Shown here: piece by piece, positions 25,577 to 36,352 of the stretch
How the letters are laid out: each line of letters begins with the position of its first letter
How positions within the stretch are numbered: the stretch's first letter is position 1
From: Bacteroidaceae bacterium
Lineage (GTDB): Bacteria > Bacteroidota > Bacteroidia > Bacteroidales > Bacteroidaceae
DNA length: 60,688 nucleotides
Direction of reading: 5' to 3'
Assembly (NCBI GenBank): GCA_017651315.1
Contig: JAGCDE010000057.1
Location: 1 to 60,688 of the forward strand
Translations under genes and position numbers: made by a program
The notes under the pieces: generated by a model
Databases searched by the model: none
What the model saw: only the letters and a program-made list of their open reading frames with translations
Told to the model about the DNA's origin: nothing

Positions 25577-26065
25577 CTATTCTGTTTTTTGATTTATCCT
25601 AACTAATTTCTCCAAATACCGGATTTGGTCCGCAAAGTAAATGCTTTTATTTGGAAAATTCAAATATAGAGAGCGAATTATTTCCAATGCCTTGACATAT
25701 CTGTGCTGTTTGAGATAAATCCGGGCCAATGTCTCAGTACAGAAGGCATCATCCGGTTCTTCCTGCTCCAACGGTTCAAGGTCGTCCATCCCGGCAGGAC
25801 CTTCCCGGACAGGCAGATCCCTACCGGGCAGAACCGGGCCTTCGGCGGAGTATCTGATGAATGCGTCCAAAAGTGACTCGGTTTTTGAACGGATGACACT
25901 CTCGGCAGGTGTCTCAGGACTGTCTGGCAGATTCTTCACATAAGCCTCGACATAATCCGCCGGTAATCCTGACAGTTCTTCATCCGGGATAGAGTCAGCA
26001 GACGCATTCTCTTTAAGGAATCCGTCAAAAAGGGACATCAGCCTCTCGTCCTTCTCCTGATCCAT
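25577..26065 (-). CDS. Hypothetical TPR-like protein between lptE and secG
   Basis: A 162-residue soluble protein, acidic and Pro-rich in its first 110 residues (PDSPETPAES, DDLEPLEQEEPDD). It ends in one helix-turn-helix pair that reads like a tetratricopeptide unit (ETLARIYLKQHRYVKALEII followed by NKSIYFADQIRYLEKL). No signal peptide. Its ATG shares a base with the lptE stop, and secG follows five bases later. Proteins of this shape recur at this position in Bacteroidales, so it may assist envelope export, but the function is not established. Confidence 0.75.
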   Translation of the reverse strand: MDQEKDERLMSLFDGFLKENASADSIPDEELSGLPADYVEAYVKNLPDSPETPAESVIRSKTESLLDAFIRYSAEGPVLPGRDLPVREGPAGMDDLEPLEQEEPDDAFCTETLARIYLKQHRYVKALEIIRSLYLNFPNKSIYFADQIRYLEKLVRINQKTE

Positions 26066-26580
26066 TACCAGTTTGCCACTGTGGCATTGAAAATCTGATC
26101 CACGATATCGTCTATCATCTGCTGCACAAGCTCCTCCTGGACCGATGAAAGCTGTTGGCTTGAATCATACTCCCTTGTTGCCGAGAAACTCTTCTCGAAA
26201 TCATCCTTATGCTCCTTGGTATTGACGAACTTGACCTTGACGGTCATCTTGAGCTGAACCATGGATGAATAACCGCTGGCGGATATGGACTTGTTGGTCT
26301 GGTCGTATGACGTTATCTCACCGGATACGGCAAGGTCACCGTCCCGTTTGACCTGACGCAGTTTGGTCTGACGGTTATAGAAATCACTGAGGGTGTTGTT
26401 GAACATGGGAGCCATGGGAGCCCACTGGTATGTCGCCCTGTTCTGGAAACTCTCAATGGATATGGTCTTGATGACATTGTAATCGATAGACGCCCCTTTC
26501 AGCTGGTATGAAGGGAGGCATGAAACTGCTGTCAACAACATGAACAGACAAGCTGCCGCTGTAAGAATCCTGTTTTTCAT
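26065..26580 (-). CDS. lptE: LptE-like LPS-assembly lipoprotein
   Basis: A 171-residue outer-membrane lipoprotein. The signal ends in LLTAVSCLPSYQL with the lipidated Cys near residue 21. The mature part starts with the LptE-like GASIDYNVIKTISIESFQNRA, then long amphipathic beta segments, a VSGEITSYDQ block and a C-terminal helix (QEELVQQMIDDIVDQIF). In Gram-negatives LptE plugs the LptD barrel that inserts LPS; the Bacteroidetes proteins are short and divergent. It overlaps the sigma-54 activator gene by four bases (ATGA) and the TPR-like gene by one base, so translation is coupled. No lptD is in this window. Confidence 0.88.
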   Translation of the reverse strand: MKNRILTAAACLFMLLTAVSCLPSYQLKGASIDYNVIKTISIESFQNRATYQWAPMAPMFNNTLSDFYNRQTKLRQVKRDGDLAVSGEITSYDQTNKSISASGYSSMVQLKMTVKVKFVNTKEHKDDFEKSFSATREYDSSQQLSSVQEELVQQMIDDIVDQIFNATVANW

Positions 26581-27788
26581 TCCAGATTGTACTCCCTGAT
26601 TTTTCTGTATAACGTGCGCTCCGATATGTTCAGGTCAGCAGCGGCATTACGGCGTTTTCCGCCATGCTTGGCCAATGCCCTGCGTATCATATCCTTCTCC
26701 ACCTCATCAAGCGAAAGGGTCTCCTCGACATAGACTTCTGTATCCTGAATGTCATCATCCGCCCGGTCATTGGCATTTCTGACACTCTGCACAGGTGCTA
26801 TCGTATCGTGCGGAGTGATTATCGAGACAGGCTGCGGCTGAATCTGGGAGGTATTCCGCGAAAGCGTATCAACCTGAGCCTTGAGATCCGTAACGTCACG
26901 ACGCAGGTCAAAAAGCACCTTATAAAGGATCTCGCGTTCATCCCGGAACTGATTCTCCGGCTGTCCTGCACCGGCCAGCATGGGAAGCATGGGGCCAGGA
27001 CTCTCCGGAAGGTACCCTTGCAGCATTTCGGCAGTAATCAGCCTCTGCTGGGCCATGATTGAAATCTGTTCTGTGATATTCTTGAGCTGTCTGACATTTC
27101 CCGGCCATCCGTATGCAAGCATCATCTGTCTTGCATCATCGGAGAGTTGTATCGCAGGCATGTGGTATTTCTCCGCACAGTCGGCGGCGAACTTCCTGAA
27201 GAGCAGGAGTATGTCATTGCCTCTCTCTCTCAATGAGGGGACTTTGACAGGGATGGTGCTCAGACGATAGAACAGATCCTCGCGGAAGCGGCCCTGCTCT
27301 ATCGCTTTCTGCAGGTTCACATTCGTTGCCGCCACTATCCTGACATCGGTTTTCTCCACATTGGACGAGCCCACCCTGATGAATTCACCTGTCTCCAGCA
27401 CGCGCAGCAGACGGGCCTGAGTGGCGAGCGGCAGTTCTGCCACCTCATCAAGGAATATAGTGCCCCCGTCGGCCTCGCCGAAATAACCCTTCCGGTCATT
27501 GATGGCATTGGTGAACGAGCCCTTGACATGCCCGAACAGTTCGGAATCAATGGTCCCTTCGGGTATGGCGCCGCAGTTCACAGCCAGATATTTTCTGGAT
27601 TTGCGGGCACTGTTATCATGTATGATCTTGGGAATGACATCCTTTCCCGAACCGCTTTCACCTGTAATAAGCACCGTCAGGTCAGTAGGTGCCACCTGCA
27701 TGGCCACATCAATGGCGCGGTTCAGTTCCGGTGCGTTTCCTATGATACGGAAGCGCTGCTTCATTCTCTGTACCTCTTCTATATTCAT
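26577..27788 (-). CDS. Sigma-54-dependent transcriptional activator
   Basis: A 403-residue enhancer-binding protein. AAA+ domain: Walker A ITGESGSGKDVIPK, the sigma-54 contact loop as GSFTNA (about residues 90-95, where the consensus is GAFTGA), Walker B GGTIFLDEVAEL, the arginine-finger region REDLFYRLSTIPVKVPSLRERG, and the PGNVRQLKN sensor. A Fis-type helix-turn-helix closes the protein (GGKRRNAAADLNISERTLYR). There is no receiver or GAF domain, so activity must be set by level or by a partner. It heads the operon with lptE and secG, an arrangement I recall as common in Bacteroidetes. A -7 element (27809-27816) leaves a short leader. Confidence 0.93.
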   Translation of the reverse strand: MNIEEVQRMKQRFRIIGNAPELNRAIDVAMQVAPTDLTVLITGESGSGKDVIPKIIHDNSARKSRKYLAVNCGAIPEGTIDSELFGHVKGSFTNAINDRKGYFGEADGGTIFLDEVAELPLATQARLLRVLETGEFIRVGSSNVEKTDVRIVAATNVNLQKAIEQGRFREDLFYRLSTIPVKVPSLRERGNDILLLFRKFAADCAEKYHMPAIQLSDDARQMMLAYGWPGNVRQLKNITEQISIMAQQRLITAEMLQGYLPESPGPMLPMLAGAGQPENQFRDEREILYKVLFDLRRDVTDLKAQVDTLSRNTSQIQPQPVSIITPHDTIAPVQSVRNANDRADDDIQDTEVYVEETLSLDEVEKDMIRRALAKHGGKRRNAAADLNISERTLYRKIREYNLE

Positions 27789-27808
27789 TCAATCCTATTA
27801 AAGACTGA

Positions 27809-27816
27809 CAAAAGTA
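27809..27816 (-). promoter_or_regulatory. -7 promoter element for the activator-lptE-secG operon
   Basis: The minus strand reads TACTTTTG, an exact TAnnTTTG, 20 bases upstream of the ATG. A TTTG lies 12 bases further upstream (27829-27832). Confidence 0.5.
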
Positions 27817-27868
27817 CATATTTTCGCGCAAATGCGGAAATTTTGGCAGATTATTTCGTATGAATTAA

Positions 27869-27983
27869 GAATCTGTCTTGATTAGCTCCGTGAAGATGGT
27901 TACGGGTTATTTTAAGCTATGATTGAATATAGGCTGCGCCTCGGAATAAAAAAGAGGCCGTAAGAAAAACATGGAAACAGATC
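27869..27983. repeat. Degenerate, shorter copy of the palindromic element
   Basis: GAATCTGTCTTGAT at 27869-27882 and the inner GGTTACGGGTTATTTTA match the left arm of the 165-bp element at 14729 (GAATCTGTTTAAAT, GATTATGGGCTATTTTA). The right side keeps AAAAGAGGCCGTAAG and ends near ACAGAT (27977-27982) without the terminal TTCT. The arms can still pair. Confidence 0.65.
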
Positions 27984-28155
27984 AAAGCCGTCAGCCGCTA
28001 AACGAAGCGCCGTTCCTAACGAGATCTTCTAAACCTCTCCGCTGATGCTCCCTAATTATTAAGGTTCTGCTCCTGCAAATGGGAACAAATGACTATATTT
28101 CCTCTATAAAAAGTATTGTTCATATCCGGCGGGCGTAAAATCAGCGGATTTTATG
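27984..28155. other. Intergenic stretch upstream of the RelA-type gene
   Basis: The gap between the divergent sigma-54 activator and RelA-type genes spans 27789-28170. Apart from the two promoters and the repeat, the remaining bases hold no open frame with coding character, RNA gene or clear hairpin that I can see. Confidence 0.5.
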
Positions 28156-28163
28156 TAAGTTTG
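28156..28163 (+). promoter_or_regulatory. -7 promoter element abutting the RelA-type start codon
   Basis: TAAGTTTG, an exact TAnnTTTG, ends seven bases before the ATG at 28171. Transcription from it would begin only a few bases before the start codon, suggesting a leaderless or nearly leaderless mRNA. Confidence 0.55.
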
Positions 28164-28170
28164 CGGGAGT

Positions 28171-30342
28171 ATGGAATTCGGATTGTACAGGGAGTTGGTT
28201 GGAGTGGCCCGGCCTTTGTTCGGGGCGGATGAGTGGAGCAGGCTTAAGGGGTTGCTTCGCGATGGCATTGAGAAGGGGTGCTATGGCGTTGACCAGCATG
28301 GGATTTCCACTCTTGAGCGATGCATCAGGACGGGCATCGTGATTGTAGAGAAGACTGGACTCAGGAAAGCATCTCTGCTCACAGCCCTGTTTGATCCTAT
28401 GGTTCAGCATGGGCTGATTGTCCCGGAACAGTTTCAGAGAGAGTTCGGCGAGGACGCATATAGACTTATGCAAGGAATGTGTCGTGTCAAGGAGCTCTAT
28501 TCAAGACACGACTCCATTGCCGATGAGAACTTCCGCAAGCTTTTAGTATCGTTTGCCGAGGATGTCCGCGTGATTATATGCCTCATTGCCGACCGTTACG
28601 TACTGATGCAGATGCTGACCAACACTACCGATACCGAATATAGGCTTCATGTAACCGGGGAGGCCCGCCTGCTCTACATACCCATGGCGCACCGTTTGGG
28701 TCTCTACGCCATCAAGAGCGAGATGGAGGACATGACTGTCAAATATGAGCACCGTGATGTATATGACAGCATCGCCCGGCAGCTGAATGAGACCAAAAGT
28801 GCCCGTGAGGCCTATATCAAGGCGTTCATCGGACCTGTAAGGCAGCGTCTTGAGGAGGCCGGACTCAAGTTCACAATCAAGGGACGCACCAAATCCATAT
28901 CGAGCATCTGGAACAAGATGAAGGTCCAGAACACTACCCTGGACCACATCTATGACCTGTTTGCCATACGCATAATACTGGATTCCCCTGCCGACAAGGA
29001 GAAGGCGCAATGCTGGCAGGTATATAGCATTGTGACCGACATGTACCAGCCCAACCCCAAACGGCTGCGCGACTGGCTGAGCGTACCCAAGAGCAACGGA
29101 TACGAATCTCTGCACATTACCGTCAACGGCCCCGAGAACCGCTGGGTGGAGATCCAGATACGCACCCGACGCATGGATGACATTGCCGAGCGCGGCCTGG
29201 CCGCCCATTGGTCATACAAGGGAATCAAGAGTGAGGGAGCAGCCGACAAAGTAATGGCAAGCATACGTGAAATTCTGGAACACAACTCCAACCCTGATGA
29301 GATGCGCAAGGATTTTGCGCTGGACATGTATCAGGAGGAGATTTTCGTATTCACCCCAACCGGTGAAGTCCGGCAACTGCCCAAGGGCGCCACTGTGCTT
29401 GACTTTGCATTCTCCATTCACAGCCGGTTAGGTCTGACCTGCGTGGGGGCTCGCGTGGGAGGACGCAATGTCCGTATCAGCCACAAGCTCCAGAGCGGCG
29501 ATACGGTGGAGGTTCTGACATCTTCCACCCAGACTCCCAAGCAGGATTGGCTGAACATCGCTGTGACTTCCAGGGCACGCATGCGCATACGGCAGGGACT
29601 CAACGAAATACGTAATCGCGAAGCGCAGGCAGGAAAAGAGATGCTGCAACGCCGCTTCAAGAACCGCAAGATAGATATATCGGAAAGCGACATGTCGCGT
29701 CTCATCGTGCGCATGGGATACAAAGGCCAGACTCCATTCTTCCATGCACTTATGGAAGAGGAAATCACAGTCGATGATGTGCTCAGAGTTTATGAGGAGA
29801 TGCACACTCAGGCTGAAACCGGAGTTCACAGTGCGCAGGATTTTGATATTGGAAAAACCTTTGCCGAGACCGGGAAGAAAGTGGCTCATGAGAGTGATGT
29901 CCTGGTGATCGGCGACGGGCTTACGGGATTGGATTTCAAGATGGCGGGATGCTGCCATCCCATTTATGGTGACGATGTGACTGGGTTTGTGAGCATAAAC
30001 GGCGGAATAAGGATTCACCGCAGCGGTTGCCCTAACCTGCAGCGCATGAGAGAACGCTACCCATATCGTATTGTGAAAGCGCGCTGGTCAGGCAAAAGCG
30101 GGAACCAGTACAGTATTACGCTGAATGTGGTGGGTCAGGACGACATCGGTATAGTATCGAACATATCATCGATAATAAACAAGGAGCCCGACACTCTGCT
30201 GCGCTCCATCAGCATTGACTCCAACGGAGGATTGTTCCAGGGACGGCTTACCGTTCTTGTCAGCGACCTTTCTTCATTGGACCGTCTGGTCAAGAAGCTC
30301 AAGCAGGTTAAGGGTGTAAGAGAAGTAGAAAGGATTAATTAA
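28171..30342 (+). CDS. RelA/SpoT family (p)ppGpp synthetase with degenerate hydrolase domain
   Basis: A 723-residue stringent-response enzyme. The N-terminal HD-hydrolase region is present in length but has lost its metal motif: where Rel/SpoT have HD-x-x-ED, this reads ALFDPMV (about residues 72-78), and the first His is also missing. The synthetase domain looks intact (GRTKSISSIWNKM, DLFAIRII, SNGYESLHITVNGP, EIQIRTRRMDDIAERG). It is followed by a TGS domain (VFTPTGEVRQLPKGATVLDF), a conserved Cys block (AGCCHPIYGDD) and a C-terminal ACT domain. So it is probably a synthetase-only RelA-like enzyme, with hydrolysis left to another RSH elsewhere in the genome. Confidence 0.93.
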   Translation: MEFGLYRELVGVARPLFGADEWSRLKGLLRDGIEKGCYGVDQHGISTLERCIRTGIVIVEKTGLRKASLLTALFDPMVQHGLIVPEQFQREFGEDAYRLMQGMCRVKELYSRHDSIADENFRKLLVSFAEDVRVIICLIADRYVLMQMLTNTTDTEYRLHVTGEARLLYIPMAHRLGLYAIKSEMEDMTVKYEHRDVYDSIARQLNETKSAREAYIKAFIGPVRQRLEEAGLKFTIKGRTKSISSIWNKMKVQNTTLDHIYDLFAIRIILDSPADKEKAQCWQVYSIVTDMYQPNPKRLRDWLSVPKSNGYESLHITVNGPENRWVEIQIRTRRMDDIAERGLAAHWSYKGIKSEGAADKVMASIREILEHNSNPDEMRKDFALDMYQEEIFVFTPTGEVRQLPKGATVLDFAFSIHSRLGLTCVGARVGGRNVRISHKLQSGDTVEVLTSSTQTPKQDWLNIAVTSRARMRIRQGLNEIRNREAQAGKEMLQRRFKNRKIDISESDMSRLIVRMGYKGQTPFFHALMEEEITVDDVLRVYEEMHTQAETGVHSAQDFDIGKTFAETGKKVAHESDVLVIGDGLTGLDFKMAGCCHPIYGDDVTGFVSINGGIRIHRSGCPNLQRMRERYPYRIVKARWSGKSGNQYSITLNVVGQDDIGIVSNISSIINKEPDTLLRSISIDSNGGLFQGRLTVLVSDLSSLDRLVKKLKQVKGVREVERIN

Positions 30343-30369
30343 CACAATAGGGACGGTTCCTATTTGTCA
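30342..30369 (+). repeat. Short REP-like palindrome, copy B
   Basis: ACACAATAGGGACGGTTCC followed by TATTTGTC; AATAGG pairs with CCTATT around a GGACGGTT core. It begins at the last base of the RelA-type gene and resembles the palindrome at 14256-14291. Confidence 0.55.
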
Positions 30370-30380
30370 GAAAATAAAAT

Positions 30381-33492
<3,112 letters not shown>

Positions 33493-33495
33493 ATC

Positions 33496-33541
33496 AAAAA
33501 AAGAGACCGGCTAAAAAGCACTTTAGCCAGCCTCTTTTTTA
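33496..33541. terminator. Bidirectional terminator between the esterase and the PIN-domain gene
   Basis: AAAAAAGAG and GGCTAAA on the left pair with TTTAGCC and CTCTTTTTT on the right. A-run and T-run flanks serve both converging genes; it overlaps the end of the PIN gene. Confidence 0.85.
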
Positions 33542-33961
33542 TTTCTCATTGAAGATGAGATTCAATCCCTGTTTACGGTAAAAATCAAAACGTGTATCAC
33601 TGGAAATAAGTGGTATTTTAAGTGTCATGGCATGGGAGATGATAACATGATCACTTGGATCGCGATGGTTCTGGGAGTAGTTGATACGCAATCTTGAATA
33701 CGTATACATCACCTCTTTCTGTATAGGAAAGATTTCAACAAAATAAGTCTCCTCAATAGAACGGACCATATCCTCTGCTGTTTTCCATTTCTTATTGCCC
33801 CAACCTTTATTGTTATAGGCTACAATAAGTTCACGTACACTCTCATTACTGATATACAACAAGGTATCAGGTTCACTAAGCATCGCCATAACATCAGGAC
33901 TAAATTTACCATGGTCAGTGCTCAGGTATATAAAGATGTTTGTGTCAATCAGGTATCTCAT
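33539..33961 (-). CDS. PIN-domain toxin (VapC-like)
   Basis: A 140-residue predicted ribonuclease of a type II toxin-antitoxin pair. PIN acidic residues are all visible: LIDTNIF (first Asp), SVRELIVAY (Glu), HRDPSDHVIISHA (Asp) and LISSDTRFD (Asp). The start MRYLIDTN (33961) is usual for VapC; an ATG at 33970 is also possible. The gene for a 54-residue basic protein ends 16 bases upstream and is the likely antitoxin. Base composition is more AT-rich than the neighbours, in keeping with a mobile toxin-antitoxin module. Confidence 0.88.
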   Translation of the reverse strand: MRYLIDTNIFIYLSTDHGKFSPDVMAMLSEPDTLLYISNESVRELIVAYNNKGWGNKKWKTAEDMVRSIEETYFVEIFPIQKEVMYTYSRLRINYSQNHRDPSDHVIISHAMTLKIPLISSDTRFDFYRKQGLNLIFNEK

Positions 33962-33977
33962 AACAAGCATCTTTATG

Positions 33978-34142
33978 TCATAACAACAGCATAGGATCTT
34001 TAACCCAAACTTCCCCCAGATGTTCCTTAAAAGCTTTCATACTTCTATTCTGTGGAACAATTGTAGCATTAATTGCTCTTCTCTCCTCAGGAGTATATTT
34101 CTTCATCTTCCTGGGAGATTTTCTTTTTCTCTCTGTTTCCAT
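33978..34142 (-). CDS. Small basic protein, probable antitoxin of the PIN toxin
   Basis: A 54-residue open frame directly upstream of the PIN gene and in the same direction. It begins METERKRKSPRKMKKYTPEE and continues RRAINATIVPQNRSMKAF, ending in GEVWVKDPMLLL. The strongly basic N-terminus could touch DNA, and the C-terminal VWVKDP segment could dock onto the toxin. The family is not named here; the call rests on size, charge, order and the 16-base spacing. An AT-rich stretch with TACCTTTA (a -7-like element on the minus strand near 34171-34178) precedes it. Confidence 0.7.
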   Translation of the reverse strand: METERKRKSPRKMKKYTPEERRAINATIVPQNRSMKAFKEHLGEVWVKDPMLLL

Positions 34143-34548
34143 GATTTTGAATTTTAATTATTACAGCCGTAAAGGTACAATAAAAAAAAGAAGAAAAAAT
34201 CAAGAATTGTTATCCCATTTTGTGAATTAACAGATATTGTGGATATTTGCCTTTAGCATCAGGCTGAATATGCCGTTCTGATGCTTACATATTAGAAAAC
34301 GTATAGCTTTATTCCTATCAAGAGAATCTGGAAAAATCATCTGACAACAATGGAATAATGATAAACGCCCACGTTGGCTGTATCATGGGCAACGCTCACA
34401 CTATAGTCTTCTGTGTGAGTTTTGCATTAATTGTTTTTCCGTTGTCAGGCATTCCAGAACCCTCTTGAGGAAAAAGTTTATGTGGGCTCACACTTTCTTT
34501 TGTTTATATCCGCATAGTGCCCATCGGTGAAAAAGAACTATAAGACTT
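34143..34548. other. Intergenic region with two small hairpins, no gene seen
   Basis: A 406-base stretch. AGCATCAG (34255-34262) pairs with CTGATGCT (34278-34285), and CTCACAC (34395-34401) with GTGTGAG (34413-34419), the latter followed by TTTTGC. An open frame starting at 34527 overlaps the peptidase relic in another frame and has no coding character. No RNA family was recognised. Confidence 0.5.
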
Positions 34549-35718
34549 ATGAGAAGAAGGACTATCCTAGCATTGATTGCCCTGGTGTCAGCATCTGCTG
34601 TCATTGCATCTCCTGTAGATCCGTAGCGTGCCGTTCAAGTTGCACAACAGTTTGTACCCCAGTCTATATCAGCTTTAAGAACACAAGGTCGAGGTTCGGC
34701 CACGTCACCAGCAGGTAACATCGTATACACCCACAAAATGCCCCAAAGCGACCGCCCGGCATTTTACATAATCAATGTGAATGACGCTTTTGTCATTGTC
34801 AGTGCCGATGACATTGCCCATCAGATCTTAGGATACAGTCTGAGCAAGAACTGGCCTGTATCAAAAGACGGAACAATTGAACTGCCAGCTCATATTAAAA
34901 GTTTCTTTGATGATCTGGCTTCACAAATTGAGGCCGCAATAGACACAGAGCCCAAACAGGTACCCGATGAAGATTGGACCGATTCACGCTCAAGATCTCC
35001 AATGCGTGCTCCAACAAATCTGCCTGACAGCGTAGGTCCGCTGCTTACCACCACATGGGACCAAGGGCAGTATTACAACGCCCTTTGTCCTAAGGATGAG
35101 AATGGCCCAGATGGACATGTCTATACTGGCTGTATTGCCACTGCTATGGCACAAATAATCAAGTATTGGAGTGCTCCCAATCCAGGACTAGGAACACATA
35201 CTTTCGAAACAAACTATGGAGAACTGACCGTAAACTATGAATCAAGCACCTATGACTTTGATAATATGCCGTCTATATTAACCGAGTCATGCTCTCAGCA
35301 ACAAATTTCAGAAGTTGCCAAACTCATGTATAACTGTTGTGTGGCCGCTAATATGAATTATGGTGCAACAGAAAGTAATAACACATATAATGATTTGGTA
35401 GATGCCAACAACGCCTGGGTAGATGCCAACAACGCCAATGGCCAATATCGTCACTGGATGAATGACACTACAAATGTGAATGGAGGTTATCCAATATTTG
35501 CTCCTCTATATATTGATAATGAACAAGAAAACTCCAACATATCAGATGATGAAGTGGGATGGGATAATAACTCTGTGTCATCAAATAAGGCTTATTCCGA
35601 CAAGTCTGCCATCTATGACCTGACAGGAATGAAGATTGAGACGAATGATATTAATGCTCTGCCCTCGGGAATATATATCTCTAACGAGCGCAAGATTCTT
35701 ATCAACGTGAAGGAATAA
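34549..35718 (+). pseudogene. Broken C10 (streptopain-like) peptidase with in-frame TAG
   Basis: Reading from ATG 34549 gives a signal peptide (MRRRTILALIALVSASAVIA), then TAG at codon 26 (34624-34626), then an intact frame from 34627 to the TAA at 35718. After the stop come a Spi-type propeptide (FYIINVNDAFVIVSADD) and the first half of a C10 domain with the nucleophile region YTGCIATAMAQIIKYW. The half with the catalytic His is missing: after AANMNYGATES the sequence passes through a tandem 21-base duplication (two VDANNA units near 35397-35436) into the C-terminal tail IYDLTGMKIE...LPSGIYISNERK. So there is one nonsense codon and one internal deletion; it is probably not functional. Confidence 0.85.
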
Positions 35719-36352
35719 AGCATCTGACCGACATATCAAGAGTCGATAAAGTGGTAATCTGGAAGGTGTGGCAGCCGATGGATTGGGCGGGTAGGATGTC
35801 TTTTTCCTGGCTGTCACCTATCATTACGGTTTCCTCAGGTTGTAGGCCTAATGCTTTCACTCCCAAGCGGAATATCTCCGGATCGGGTTTGCGGACTCCA
35901 ACAACGGCCGATTCTACCACATATTTAAATAGGTAGTCCAGACTGAACTCTTCCAGTACGGTGTGCATATTGCCATAGAAGTTGGTTACCAGGACTATAG
36001 GGTATTGGGTGTGGAGCTTTTGCAAAACGGGCTTGGAGACTGTGGATATATGGCTAACTACATTGTTATAGCATGTATCCAAGATAGTATCCTGTGCCGG
36101 TACAGCAATGCCGTGCAACTGCAGATACTCCATCTGTAGGGCAATCTTAGTCTGCAGGGTCTTGCGAAAAGTATAATCGGGTCCGATGATAGGGTTGTTG
36201 CCTAGTGTGCGCTCGGTGTGAACGTAGGCATCCCACAGCAGTTCATGAGGAATATCGGCCACAAGGGCGTATGCCTCACTGAAGGCATTGAACCAGTGGA
36301 TGCCGTCGGAGTCGATGGTTCCGCCAAAATCTATGAGTATTCCCTTAATCAT
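35702..36352 (-). CDS. HAD superfamily hydrolase with DFGGT nucleophile motif
   Basis: A 216-residue Rossmann-fold hydrolase. Motif I reads LIDFGGTID (Asp8), so the usual second Asp (DxDGT) is Gly; motif II is VLVTNFYG (Thr), motif III the Lys of GVRKPDPEIF, motif IV VMIGDSQEKDI. A helical cap lies at about residues 15-90. Lack of the general-acid Asp is found in some HAD branches, so it may be a slow phosphatase, use another acid, or bind rather than cleave. Its ATG lies eight bases inside the UPF0104 gene, making it the last member of the overlapping run down from the nucleotidyltransferase. Its 3' end overlaps the peptidase relic tail to tail by 17 bases. Confidence 0.88.
   Translation of the reverse strand: MIKGILIDFGGTIDSDGIHWFNAFSEAYALVADIPHELLWDAYVHTERTLGNNPIIGPDYTFRKTLQTKIALQMEYLQLHGIAVPAQDTILDTCYNNVVSHISTVSKPVLQKLHTQYPIVLVTNFYGNMHTVLEEFSLDYLFKYVVESAVVGVRKPDPEIFRLGVKALGLQPEETVMIGDSQEKDILPAQSIGCHTFQITTLSTLDMSVRCFIPSR

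Noticed and set aside
34624-34626. TAG as a recoded sense codon (suppression or pyrrolysine)
   Set aside because: The same gene also lacks its catalytic histidine half, so simple gene decay explains the stop codon better; no sign of recoding elsewhere.
34527-34718. Cys-rich small open frame
   Set aside because: It is an alternative frame over the signal peptide and propeptide of the broken C10 peptidase; the cysteines come from reading that sequence out of frame.
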